Origin: Hyphomicrobiales bacterium
GTDB lineage: Bacteria; Pseudomonadota; Alphaproteobacteria; Rhizobiales; Beijerinckiaceae
Reading direction: 5' to 3'
Assembly (NCBI GenBank): GCA_900470095.1
Contig: UBZM01000013.1
Location: forward strand, 1 to 33,547
Length of the DNA: 33,547 nucleotides
Shown: in pieces, positions 23,822-31,644 of the stretch
How the letters are laid out: the number at the start of each line of letters is the position of its first letter
How positions within the stretch are numbered: the stretch's first letter is position 1
Notes under the pieces: generated by a model
What the model was told of the DNA's origin: nothing
The model's database searches: none
The model's input: only the letters and a program-made list of their open reading frames with translations
Made by a program: the position numbers and the translations under genes

Positions 23822-24121
23822 CTACTGAGGCCCCGCACGTGGAGCGAGACAAGCGCGAGTTCTCCCTCCATTTTGGCCGGCGGGGTCGGCGGGCTTTTTG
23901 CCGCCTGAGCCGCCTTGATCCAAATTTCGGCGCCTGGCTGATTGAGTTGCGCAGTATTTGTCGATCTTCCTTTCGTGGGGCCGGCATGCTGGCGGTGCGG
24001 CTTCTAGCGCCGCTGCGGCAGCATCGCGCACTGCGTCAGCCTTAGCTAGCGCGCGGATGAAGTCGAGGAAGATTGGGGGAGGCCGGTTGCGATCGGCTGG
24101 GAAATCTTCATCGTCAACCAT
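23822..24121 (-). CDS. Small hypothetical protein
   Basis: A 99-residue protein. The first 45 residues look like a real protein: an acidic start, then PPPIFLDFIRALAKADAVRD forming an amphipathic helix. The last 40 residues are low-complexity and basic, and the reading in another frame looks at least as protein-like (EIWIKAAQAAKSPPTPPAK), so a frameshift near 23990 is possible. Its start overlaps the stop of the previous gene by 8 bases, which supports translation. I do not recognise a family. Confidence 0.45.
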   Translation of the reverse strand: MVDDEDFPADRNRPPPIFLDFIRALAKADAVRDAAAAALEAAPPACRPHERKIDKYCATQSARRRNLDQGGSGGKKPADPAGQNGGRTRACLAPRAGPQ

Positions 24122-24392
24122 CTGAGGGCTCCGGTGCGCCTTCTGTACAAGCGTGAATGAACTGCGTGGCCTGGACGATCCCGGAGACTCCGATCACGAC
24201 CCGACGCGGATCAAATAGGCGCGCATGAGCCCCCCTGAACTTCCACCGCGTCCCCGTGATGCAACCGTGCTCTGCAAGCGCGCCGCCCAATGCCGCCTCG
24301 GAGGCGATCGATGGATCGTCGGGTCGAAAAACGAAGACAACGTTCGATCCGGTCTCTGAAAGCACGGTTGATGTAATGGAGAAGAACGCCAC
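24114..24392 (-). CDS. Small hypothetical protein
   Basis: A 92-residue protein starting at a GTG that has TTAGGAG six bases before it, a convincing ribosome binding site. It contains an FVFRPDDPS segment and alternating hydrophobic residues suggesting a small alpha/beta fold. There is no motif that I recognise. It lies in the leftward line of accessory genes, coupled to the next small gene. Confidence 0.55.
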   Translation of the reverse strand: MAFFSITSTVLSETGSNVVFVFRPDDPSIASEAALGGALAEHGCITGTRWKFRGAHARLFDPRRVVIGVSGIVQATQFIHACTEGAPEPSDG

Positions 24393-24445
24393 TGGCGGCT
24401 CCTAAGGTACACAACATGGGATGGCCGCGGCAGGCGAACTCTCAG

Positions 24446-24931
24446 CTAGCAGGCAATTTTTGCGCGCCGAGCCGCCGCTTCGATAGATTGGATCACGGGG
24501 CGAGGCGCTATCGGTGCGCCCCTATAGAGGGCGCTGAGGTCCTCAACGTCGACAGCAAAATACCGTTGGGCGCGACCGGATTGTTCCAGCCCGGAAACAG
24601 AGCAACACCCGCGAGGAAGGCCGGTGTTGATATCCTCCTCGGGAAAATTCGGGTCCGAACCCTCGATGAGGAAAATCGGGAAACCGTCCATGATGTCTTC
24701 CCAATCAACTCGACCCGCCAGGCAAGTTTTGGCAGCCAATCTGAGGAATGCGTCGATCTCTTCGCGGTTGCTCGGTCGGATCGAAACAGTCGAGTTCGGC
24801 CGAAGTATCTGGCCGCCATCCTCGACTAAATCCAAGCCCTTCCCAAGCCTATCTCTCGCGTCAGCCGCGTCGGTGTAGGCCATGTAGGCTAACCGCCCAT
24901 CGATCTCGAACGTGAAGCAAATATTTGCCAT
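24446..24931 (-). CDS. Hypothetical protein
   Basis: A 161-residue acidic protein starting MANICFTFEIDGRLAY, chosen because GGAGGTG lies at the right distance before the ATG at 24931. It has an FAVDVEDLSALYRG block near the C-terminus and no membrane segment or signal peptide. I do not recognise a family. It is the first gene of the leftward small-gene line and its upstream region holds the TTTCCAAAT repeats. Confidence 0.6.
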   Translation of the reverse strand: MANICFTFEIDGRLAYMAYTDAADARDRLGKGLDLVEDGGQILRPNSTVSIRPSNREEIDAFLRLAAKTCLAGRVDWEDIMDGFPIFLIEGSDPNFPEEDINTGLPRGCCSVSGLEQSGRAQRYFAVDVEDLSALYRGAPIAPRPVIQSIEAAARRAKIAC

Positions 24932-25000
24932 CCGGCACCTCCAATCGCGCACTGCGATAGGTGCATTCAAGCGTTTATTCTGGTTAAATCAACTATTAAT

Positions 25001-25098
25001 TTTCCAAATTACTTTCATTTGGAAATGCAAAATTTTGTATACTGACTTCGTTGGGGAATTCAGGTTTTCCAAATTTCGTGGCACCGAAGAGTTTGGAA
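25001..25098. promoter_or_regulatory. TTTCCAAAT inverted and direct repeats, candidate operator
   Basis: TTTCCAAAT at 25001-25009 and ATTTGGAAA at 25017-25025 form a perfect 9-base inverted repeat with a 7-base spacer. TTTCCAAAT occurs again at 25066-25074 and TTTGGAA at 25092-25098. The cluster lies in AT-rich DNA upstream of the gene at 24931-24446. Repeated half-sites like this usually mark a regulator's binding region. Confidence 0.5.
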
Positions 25099-25155
25099 TT
25101 TTATGATTGTGTGAGTGATCCGCTCTTACGATCCAGCAATCAGAGCCCGTCAGAG

Positions 25156-25962
25156 CTAGCGTCGGCAGCAGCCGACGTATTCGATGGCGACCCAGCCGAA
25201 GCGCCCATCCTTCAACTCGACGCCGGCCCAACGTCCCGAGCGACCTATAACGCGCAAGGGGATATCCGGAGGCAGTTTGGCCAGGCGCTTAGATCGAATG
25301 TCTGGCTCTGCTTTGAGCGCGAGCCAGTTGTCTCCTAGCGGATCAAGCCCGGTGACGAAGTGCTCGTACTGTGCCCGAGCAGGCGCGCTCTCGGCAGGCG
25401 CTGCAACCTCAAGGAGCCGCAGGTCAATGCCGGCCGCCTTGGCTTTGGCCGGCGTCAGCCACTCGACCGTGTCCGGATCGGCGCGCACGATAAGGTCAAT
25501 CGCTGCCGAAGGCAGACCCATCCGTTGGGCATAGGCACCCACCAAGGCGTTGCCGGTGCTGCTGACCCTTTTGCCGTCCCGGTCGGTGACATACACCGCA
25601 TGGAAGCCGACGCGAGATGTGGCGGACATGTAGCGGTTGAATGCGCCGAGCCACGCCAGGGCACACGCTGACGCGCAGGTCGTTCCCGGCGCGACGCCCG
25701 CCGAGAAGCGGCGAGCCCGCATGGTCTCGCCAATCGCCATTCCTGCGACCGCGCTCCCTCCGGGGCTTACCATCAGGACAACAGCTCGCTCGTACCGATC
25801 AGCCGCTCGGGTAAAGGCGATCTCATCGCCCAATTCGATCTGGCCTTGGACTATGATGAAGCCAGCGGCCTCGCCGACAGGCTGATGGGCGATTTCGGCA
25901 GCGGCGAGCGGCGCCGACATCAGCATTGCGAATAGGGCGGCCGCAAACGATCTGTGAGGCAT
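25156..25962 (-). CDS. Secreted ClpP-like serine protease with C-terminal SH3 domain
   Basis: A 268-residue protein with an N-terminal signal peptide (to about residue 22). Residues 33-180 have the ClpP/crotonase-type fold of periplasmic COG3904-like proteins: the oxyanion strand VVLMVSPGGSAVAGM, the nucleophile S98 in TTCASACALAWLG, and H121 in RVGFHAVY. Residues about 205-265 read as a bacterial SH3 domain (LKAEPDIRSKRLAKLP, then WAGVELKDGRFGWVAIEYV). GGAG stands 6 bases before the ATG. It probably acts in the periplasm, perhaps bound to peptidoglycan; substrate unknown. It lies between the small genes and the phage tail genes. Confidence 0.75.
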   Translation of the reverse strand: MPHRSFAAALFAMLMSAPLAAAEIAHQPVGEAAGFIIVQGQIELGDEIAFTRAADRYERAVVLMVSPGGSAVAGMAIGETMRARRFSAGVAPGTTCASACALAWLGAFNRYMSATSRVGFHAVYVTDRDGKRVSSTGNALVGAYAQRMGLPSAAIDLIVRADPDTVEWLTPAKAKAAGIDLRLLEVAAPAESAPARAQYEHFVTGLDPLGDNWLALKAEPDIRSKRLAKLPPDIPLRVIGRSGRWAGVELKDGRFGWVAIEYVGCCRR

Positions 25963-26048
25963 AGGGGCTCCATCCGAGACATCAGCATCGCGGATAGAGC
26001 AGCCCCGGGCAATCAGCGGAAATCATAATGATCGCCCACTGATGCTGG

Positions 26049-27191
26049 TCAGGCGGTTGCAGAATTGCCGCCGTCAGTGGTGTTTACCGCTGAGTTGTTT
26101 TTGCTGGTCAGCGTTTTCGCCGACCCGACCGCGCTGCCGGCTTTCTCGGACTTGCGATTGTCCTTGCCGGCATCGCCCTTCGGCTGCTTCAGATCGAGGT
26201 CCGTGGTGTAGCCGCCGCTGCGCGTGTAATTGTGCGTTGCGGTCTCGATCCGATATGTCCCGTCAACACCCGGATCGGTGCCGATGAGCTCGCATTCCGC
26301 TTCCGCTTGCGCGGTGGGATCGCCATCGATGGTGACGGACCCGCCGCCCTTCTCGCGGTCGCTCTCGTTGCCATAGCTTTCACTTTCGGCCTTCGCAGTC
26401 TCCTTATCGGCCCTAACGAAGCGCAGTGTCGATGACGCCTCTATTCCTTCCGAGACCTCCTTGGCTTCAAAGGTTTCGCGCCTCCACTTGGCCTCCTTCG
26501 GGTCGTAGTAGCGGGCCTCGAACTTCTTGAAGGCCGGCCGGGACAGGATCGGTGAAATGCTCCAGCTGATGAGGTTCCTTCCCCATTCAGCCCGGATTTT
26601 CGGAAGGCCTTTCCCGGAGGCGGATTTGCCAGAGGAACGCGGCGTCATAACTGCCCGTTCCCCCATCACCTTGAAGGTTGCTCCGACCTCCTTCGCGACC
26701 CGCGCGCCCCACTGTAGGAAACTCTCGTTCTCCATCGACCAATAAGGTCGCTCAATCTTCGCGAGGTCGGGATGAACCTTTACTTCGTTGAGCCCCGCGT
26801 CCTTCCCCCATGCACTCGCGACATCACCGAGTGAACTTCTGTCCTTGTGCTCTTCCTTCGGCTCTTTGAGCTTCCCGCGCGTGTCGGCGCTCTTCGCGCT
26901 GATGGACATCATGCGCCCCTGGCCGCGCCCGCCCGTGCTCCGCACTTCGTCAACCAAGCCCTCGAAGAGAAGGATCGGGGCTGTTCCTTCCCAGCCCAGG
27001 CCGATCGCCATCTTCACGCCCACACGGGGGAAACTGATCTGACTATTGGAGTTGTCGAGGTCGATGTTTGCTGTGTCCGCGCTTTGCCCAGCGCTGTCCT
27101 TGACCGTGATCGACGTCACCACAGACACGAACCCCGATGAGACGTCACTGCCCTCTATGTAGATAGAATAGATTGCTTTTCGCCGTTCCAT
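26049..27191 (-). CDS. Phage late control D / baseplate hub protein (P2 gpD-like)
   Basis: A 380-residue protein of the P2 gpD (VgrG-like hub) family. The N-terminal part (YSIYIEGSDVSSGFVSVVTS) and the block LFEGLVDEVRSTGGRGQG are typical, and the C-terminal third contains the conserved ECELIGTDPGVDGTYRIETA followed by THNYTRSGGY. The tail of about 45 residues is low-complexity. In the virion it would form the hub above the spike of a contractile tail. It starts 4 bases after the tape measure stop. No ogr-type activator or integrase follows on its left. Confidence 0.85.
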   Translation of the reverse strand: MERRKAIYSIYIEGSDVSSGFVSVVTSITVKDSAGQSADTANIDLDNSNSQISFPRVGVKMAIGLGWEGTAPILLFEGLVDEVRSTGGRGQGRMMSISAKSADTRGKLKEPKEEHKDRSSLGDVASAWGKDAGLNEVKVHPDLAKIERPYWSMENESFLQWGARVAKEVGATFKVMGERAVMTPRSSGKSASGKGLPKIRAEWGRNLISWSISPILSRPAFKKFEARYYDPKEAKWRRETFEAKEVSEGIEASSTLRFVRADKETAKAESESYGNESDREKGGGSVTIDGDPTAQAEAECELIGTDPGVDGTYRIETATHNYTRSGGYTTDLDLKQPKGDAGKDNRKSEKAGSAVGSAKTLTSKNNSAVNTTDGGNSATA

Positions 27192-27195
27192 CGGA

Positions 27196-29811
27196 TCAAC
27201 CCACTCCGCTATCGGAGAAGGCGGCGCGCAGCGCCTCGGCGGTCTTCTCGCCCACCGCCCTGCTCACTGCCGACGCGATCTGGTTGGGATCGCCGCTGCC
27301 GGTGTTGATCGTCAGGTTGTTGTTGATCCGCCCGACAGATGCCGTCTTGCCCGATACGGGTGCAGCAGCAGCCGGCGGGATTGCAGGGGATGCCGGGCCA
27401 GCACCAGGCGTGACACGTACGGGGACATCGATGCCTGCGCCGAAATGGCGGATGAACGTTGACCAGAGCGACCGCGCCGCCGCATCCACCTTCGGCCCGT
27501 TGGCAGTAATGCCCGCTGCGACACCAGCCGCAGCCTTGTTGCCCGCCTCGGTTCCTGCCTCTTCCCCCGCCTCGGGCAAGCCCTCGACCTGCCGGCGCGT
27601 TTCGAGGATGCGTTGACGCGCCGCCTCGTTGGCTGCCCGGCGTCGGCGCTGCGCGTCGTCGTGCTCCTGCCCCGGCAGGGCGTTGGCTTTGGTCACGGCC
27701 CCCGCAGGCTTGTGGTCCTGCATGATGATCGCGACGCCGGCAGCCACCGCCCCGGCTGCAAGAGCGCCTGCTGCCGTCACGCCAGCGGCAATGCCGCCCG
27801 CTGTGCCGGCCCCAGCGCCACCGGCTACCGCACTCACGGCCCCTGCCTTGCCGCCTACGGCCAATGTCGCCGCAGCAGCGTCTAGAGCGAAAGCTGACTT
27901 GGTCAGAGCCATTGCTGAGCCCGTCAGCGCGATGGCCGGGGCGTTCCCGCCCAATATGTCGTTGATGAACTTGAACGTGCCGCCGATCGCCATAGCTCCC
28001 GCGCCGAGGCCGCCAAGAACCGCCGCCGTCGTCGGGGTTTGCTTGACGCGCTCCGTGAGCCAGTCGATCGACCCGGCCATCTTGTTAATGGTCGGCGTGA
28101 GCCAACTCTCGTTTTCGGTGCCGAGGCGGTTTTTTAGCGTCTCGATCGAGCCGGTAAGCTGATTGATCGCGCCGCCCAGGCCTCCTTGCAGCAGCGCAGC
28201 GGCCTTGTCGCCGTAGTCCGGAGCAACGCTCTTGAGGTCTTGCCTGTCCTTTAAGAACTGCTCGAAGGCCTTCGCGACCAATCCGAACTTGTTGCCGTGC
28301 TTGTCCGTCATGATGGCGTTCAGCACGCCGAGCGACGGGTCTTTCGCGATGATGTCCTGCAACAGCCTTTCCGTATCGACGCTCTCGATGGCGAAACGCC
28401 AGAACTCGCCAGTCTTCCGGGAGATCGCTTCGGCATCCTTCGCTGCGATCTTTCCCTCGCGCGTCTTAGCGAACATCGGTTCGACGGCTTCTTTCACAGC
28501 GGCGGTGAACTTGCCGACGTCGCCGACGATATCCTCGTCCTCGAAAGCCTCCTGCAACTTCGCGCGAACGGACGGGCTGAGTTTCTTGCCGAAGTCGTTC
28601 TGAAACTTTTTGTCGAAATTATCGACCGACAGCCCGCCGCCGGACAGCTTCGCGTAATCCTCGAAGCGGATGCCGGCCGACGACATGGCCGCAAGCTGCT
28701 TCCGCCCCGGCGCAACGAGCTTCGACGAAGCTGTGCGCAACGCGGTGCCAGCTTGGTCGCCGGAGATGTTGCTGCGCTTCAAGGCGACCGCGAGCGCGAG
28801 CATCGTCTCATCCGAGAGACCGGCTAGCCGGCCGGCGGAACCGCCGCGCTGGATGAACATCTGCAAGTCTTCGTGGCCCAACCCGCCGATCTTCGAGGAC
28901 CGGATCATCATGTTCGACGCGCGACGGGCCTCCTTGTCCGCCTTCTCTGGCGACGAGATGTCCTTGCCGAGCGAGAGCAGGAAGCCGCGCACTGCTTGGG
29001 CGGCGTCGGTCATCGTGACGTCCTTCAACGTCAGGGCGTAGTTTTTGGCCTGCTCGATGATGGGAGCAATCACCTCGGCCCGCTTCAACTGAGCCGCGAG
29101 GCCGTTTGCGAACTCGGTCTGCGCCTGCACGATGTCCTGATTGCTGAACTTCGTGTCTTGGCCGATGCGCTCCGCCTGCGGGATCAAGACGCGCTTCTGG
29201 TCATCGACTTTGATGTCGGTCGCGAACTGCTGCGTCCGAACGGCGGTGTCGAACGATCCGGCGCTCTGAACCGCCTCCGTGCCGAAGCGACGCGCCCGAT
29301 AGCCGACGACTGCCGCGCCGCCCGCTGCCGTCGTGCCCACAGCCTGCCGACGACGCTGCGAACGCGCCGCCGCTGCCTCCTGCCGGCGCATGGCAGCCGT
29401 GGCCTTGTCGATATTGGCCTGTAGTCGGGCCTCGGCTCCGGCGAGATTATTCGTCGCGGCGCCCATCCGCTCAAGCTCGGAGGCAGCGCCGCGAACGCGG
29501 GCTTTCTGCCATTCGATTTTATTGCCGAGCTTTTCGGTGGCCTGCGTGGCGCGCTCATACGCGACCTTGAGACGATTGCTCGGCGCCTCAGTCGAAATAA
29601 GTTGCGAGGCGAGCCCGCGAACGGTCTCGCGCGCCTTCTGATGGGCGCGGCTCATCTCGTCAAGGCGCGTGGTCTGCTCGCGGAAACCCTTGATCTTGCC
29701 AAGGGCTTCGGTGGCCTTGGTGATTACGCCGAGGCCCTGTGCAGCAGACTTCGCCGGCCGCGAAACGCCATCGAGCAGCCTGACGGCCAGGGTAGATGTG
29801 AGATTTCCCAC
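27196..29811 (-). CDS. Phage tail tape measure protein (P2 gpT-like)
   Basis: An 871-residue tape measure protein. The N-terminal part is a long coiled coil with RARVRGAASELERMG-type segments, followed by the conserved TP901-type core (FAN, ADLAQ-like blocks and a GLSDETMLALAVALK stretch). Hydrophobic glycine/alanine segments lie around 600-640 and 670-710. Such proteins set tail length and are later ejected. I chose the GTG at 29811 (start VGNLTSTLAVRLLDG), because ACGGAG precedes it and it begins just after the E' stop; the ATG at 29871 would overlap E'. Confidence 0.87.
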   Translation of the reverse strand: MGNLTSTLAVRLLDGVSRPAKSAAQGLGVITKATEALGKIKGFREQTTRLDEMSRAHQKARETVRGLASQLISTEAPSNRLKVAYERATQATEKLGNKIEWQKARVRGAASELERMGAATNNLAGAEARLQANIDKATAAMRRQEAAAARSQRRRQAVGTTAAGGAAVVGYRARRFGTEAVQSAGSFDTAVRTQQFATDIKVDDQKRVLIPQAERIGQDTKFSNQDIVQAQTEFANGLAAQLKRAEVIAPIIEQAKNYALTLKDVTMTDAAQAVRGFLLSLGKDISSPEKADKEARRASNMMIRSSKIGGLGHEDLQMFIQRGGSAGRLAGLSDETMLALAVALKRSNISGDQAGTALRTASSKLVAPGRKQLAAMSSAGIRFEDYAKLSGGGLSVDNFDKKFQNDFGKKLSPSVRAKLQEAFEDEDIVGDVGKFTAAVKEAVEPMFAKTREGKIAAKDAEAISRKTGEFWRFAIESVDTERLLQDIIAKDPSLGVLNAIMTDKHGNKFGLVAKAFEQFLKDRQDLKSVAPDYGDKAAALLQGGLGGAINQLTGSIETLKNRLGTENESWLTPTINKMAGSIDWLTERVKQTPTTAAVLGGLGAGAMAIGGTFKFINDILGGNAPAIALTGSAMALTKSAFALDAAAATLAVGGKAGAVSAVAGGAGAGTAGGIAAGVTAAGALAAGAVAAGVAIIMQDHKPAGAVTKANALPGQEHDDAQRRRRAANEAARQRILETRRQVEGLPEAGEEAGTEAGNKAAAGVAAGITANGPKVDAAARSLWSTFIRHFGAGIDVPVRVTPGAGPASPAIPPAAAAPVSGKTASVGRINNNLTINTGSGDPNQIASAVSRAVGEKTAEALRAAFSDSGVG

Positions 29812-29815
29812 GGGG

Positions 29816-30312
29816 CTACTCCGTTTCCGGCCTGATGCCAGCCATGATCCGGGCGGCGCCCCATAGCTCAATCAACTCGTGCCAGCACATGCGCTCGATC
29901 CGTTCGAAGCTGATCCCGCCGTGGCTCTGCGCCATGACGAAGAACGCGTAGAGCTTCCAGTCCCTCGGCGACGCGCGGTCGGTCAGCCGACCCGGAAGCG
30001 GCGGGGCAAAAAACGTTCAGCGATCTCGGAAACCATGTCGTCATCGTCCGGATCGAGCGCATCGAGTACCGCCTTCGGGGCGTCGAACATTGGCAGACGC
30101 TCGCCTTTGATATCCCCTCCCGCGCTGCGCTTCTCAGCGAGGTGGTTCCGCCATTCTTCGAGGGCGGCGTTTGTCGGCCGTGTGACGGTAATCTTGGCAT
30201 AGACCTTGCCATCGTATTCGATCGGCCATTCGAGCGGGACAGTCTCGGTGCGCGCCTTGCCTGCGACGAATTTCGGTACCGTGCCGGCGGCCTGAATGCT
30301 GTCATCTGACAT
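29816..30312 (-). CDS. Tail assembly chaperone E+E' frameshift product (P2 gpE+E'-like)
   Basis: If ribosomes slip back one base on the heptamer at 30013-30007, the E frame is extended by a further 63 residues (about 165 in total). The -1 frame reads on as APPLPGRLTDRASPRDWKLY and then a helical GISFERIERMCWHELIEL before TAG at 29818-29816. The E' part has the tryptophan- and leucine-rich pattern of GpE'-type tail proteins, and it lies exactly between E and T as in P2. Without frameshifting only E is made. The amount ratio cannot be told from the sequence. Confidence 0.72.
29983..30312 (-). CDS. Tail assembly chaperone (P2 gpE-like)
   Basis: A 109-residue protein of the phage tail assembly chaperone (P2 gpE, Phage_TAC_7) kind: VPLEWPIEYDGKVYAKITVT, then RPTNAALEEW, ending at FLPRRFRVG. 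It binds the tape measure before tail assembly. GAGGA precedes the ATG at 30312. The slippery heptamer covers codons F101-L102, 7 codons before the stop, so part of translation is expected to continue in E'. Confidence 0.85.
   Translation of the reverse strand: MSDDSIQAAGTVPKFVAGKARTETVPLEWPIEYDGKVYAKITVTRPTNAALEEWRNHLAEKRSAGGDIKGERLPMFDAPKAVLDALDPDDDDMVSEIAERFLPRRFRVG
30007..30013 (-). other. Slippery heptamer T TTT TTG for programmed -1 frameshift
   Basis: On the leftward strand the E frame reads CGT TTT TTG CCC, which gives the heptamer T TTT TTG in the correct phase (X XXY YYZ). This is the same heptamer used by phage P2 for E/E', and slippage leads into the only open E' frame. Confidence 0.8.
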
Positions 30313-30314
30313 TT

Positions 30315-30620
30315 CTAAAGTCCTCGCGAGGGTTGATATTGAATGTCGGCGGAGCGCGCCTCTTCGAGACGGTCCCCGAGCGCTTGATCAAGAACCGCCC
30401 GGGCCTCGGGGCCGAGCAGCGCGACTTGTCGTAGATCGAGACCTGCCAAGCCGTATGCGATGGTCAGTGCCGTTTCGGCGTCGTCGGCCTGCGCTGCCGC
30501 CTCCAAGTCTGCCATCTCGGATTGCGATGGCCGGCGGATCAGGAAGGTCCCCCCCGATGTCTCGCTATCAACCACGAGGATGGTGCCGGGAAGGGTGACG
30601 GCGACGAAGAGGGGCGGCAT
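30315..30620 (-). CDS. Small phage-operon protein of unknown function
   Basis: A 101-residue protein (MPPLFVAVTLPGTILVVDSE...). Strand-rich N-terminus, then helices (MADLEAAAQADDAETALTIA). It starts within the stop of the upstream gene (GTGATG, with a GTG one codon before the ATG) and ends 2 bases before gpE, so it is translationally coupled into the tail operon. It stands where P2 carries the tube gene FII, but it is too short and not similar to it. Unknown function. Confidence 0.6.
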   Translation of the reverse strand: MPPLFVAVTLPGTILVVDSETSGGTFLIRRPSQSEMADLEAAAQADDAETALTIAYGLAGLDLRQVALLGPEARAVLDQALGDRLEEARSADIQYQPSRGL

Positions 30621-31015
30621 CACCTATCCTCATCGAGCAGGTTCGCCATCACCACCGGCTCTTGTAGGAGCACGCGGATGATATGCAGCGCGAGATCGCC
30701 GGCTTCGACCTCCCGATCTGACGCGGCGTCTTCGAGCAGACGCAAATCAGTGTTGGTGCAGTGGATTTGGACGGCCTTCGGTCGTCCAAAGGGGCGAACG
30801 AGCTTGATGCTGCACGTCCGCAGCATGTCGCGAACCTTGCGGGCAGTGGTCCCGCCCATCTCCATGGCGATCTCGCCGGCATTCCAGCCCTGACCTGCGC
30901 GATAGGCGGCGCGCATCTTCTCGGGACCGAAGTAGCTCCGGTTGCGGCGCATTGGCGGCGGTTTTGGCTTACGTCCCGGCTTTGCCGACCCCGGTTCTTT
31001 CTCAGCGATGGACAC
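30620..31015 (-). CDS. Small helix-turn-helix-like phage protein
   Basis: A 131-residue protein from a GTG at 31015, preceded by GGAG; the frame is open to 31237 but the first 74 codons lie over the previous gene. The basic, proline-rich N-terminus (GRKPKPPPMRRNRSYFG) is followed by a helix-turn-helix-like segment MRAAYRAGQGWNAGEIAMEM and GTTARKVRDML. It may bind DNA. It overlaps the stop of its upstream neighbour and the start of its downstream neighbour. Not a recognised structural protein. Confidence 0.55.
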   Translation of the reverse strand: MSIAEKEPGSAKPGRKPKPPPMRRNRSYFGPEKMRAAYRAGQGWNAGEIAMEMGGTTARKVRDMLRTCSIKLVRPFGRPKAVQIHCTNTDLRLLEDAASDREVEAGDLALHIIRVLLQEPVVMANLLDEDR

Positions 31016-31400
31016 GGCGAAACACTCCACTTGATGCAGCTTGCTTCGCAGCGGCAACGATCGGACTTTCGCGCGTTGCCCTCGTCTCCGTGCGCAGCCC
31101 CGACGAGGTCGGTGTAGGCGCGATCGCGCTGATCGCAGTCGCCTCGTCTCGCGCGGCCATGGCTTCGAGGACCGCACTTCGAAGCACCCGAGGATCGACG
31201 CGGCGCTGGATAGCTGCTGTGAGATCGATTTCGACACCCAGCCGTTTCGCTATCACGGCGATATTGGCGAACTCGGCGGCGTCGGACCGCATTGTGCCGA
31301 CCGCGTCAAAAGGCCCACCCGACGAGCCACAATGGACGTTCGCCTCGGTAGGCTCTTCTGACGCATCCTCATCGACGATCGATACGATCACGCTATGCAT
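31002..31400 (-). CDS. Small protein resembling a C-terminal extension of phage S49 peptidases
   Basis: A 132-residue protein from the ATG at 31400 (a TTG at 31418 is an alternative). The segment FANIAVIAKRLGVEIDLTAA, then LRSAVLEAMAARDEATAI, is like the C-terminal tail found after the S49/ClpP-type core in prophage peptidases, and it ends with ESPIVAAAKQAA. The same pattern is seen in the preceding 76-residue protein. No catalytic serine or lysine region is present, so it is not a peptidase by itself. The assignment of the tail is from memory of the family and needs a profile check. Confidence 0.5.
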   Translation of the reverse strand: MHSVIVSIVDEDASEEPTEANVHCGSSGGPFDAVGTMRSDAAEFANIAVIAKRLGVEIDLTAAIQRRVDPRVLRSAVLEAMAARDEATAISAIAPTPTSSGLRTETRATRESPIVAAAKQAASSGVFRRVHR

Positions 31401-31623
31401 GGTATGCGACCGTACCAAAATCGAGTGTTGGTCTAGGGAGCAAACCCCTGATGACTAACTGACGGTCGACTAAGTCTGGCGCGGCTTCCAGCACCCGTAA
31501 TCGCAGCTGCTCAGGCGTGATGTCAGTCATTAGTGCCGAAATTGGATGAAAATCGACGCCAATTATCGCAGCCTGACGCGCGATTTCTGTAATCTGATCA
31601 TTCCGTGATCTAGCCCTTTTCAT
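31393..31623 (-). CDS. Small protein with the same S49 tail-like segment
   Basis: A 76-residue protein; the ATG at 31623 has a strong AAGGAGG before it. The segment ITEIARQAAIIGVDFHPISA and then PEQLRLRVLEAAPDLVDR resembles the segment in the next gene (alternating A-x-x-x-GV-(D/E)-F/I-x-P/L ... LR-x-x-VLEA), so the two may be duplicates of one module. It overlaps the start of the next gene by 8 bases. Confidence 0.55.
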   Translation of the reverse strand: MKRARSRNDQITEIARQAAIIGVDFHPISALMTDITPEQLRLRVLEAAPDLVDRQLVIRGLLPRPTLDFGTVAYHA

Positions 31624-31644
31624 CCCTGCCTCCTTGATGAGCAT

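Noticed and set aside
23703..23987. 94-codon minus-strand frame overlapping the small gene at 23822-24121
   Set aside because: Arginine-rich with no start signal. A third frame looks more protein-like, so a frameshift is noted under the gene but no separate gene is called.
29868..30305. 145-codon frame overlapping gpE in the +1 phase
   Set aside because: Basic shadow sequence; the slippery heptamer and conserved E' pattern point to the -1 frame instead.
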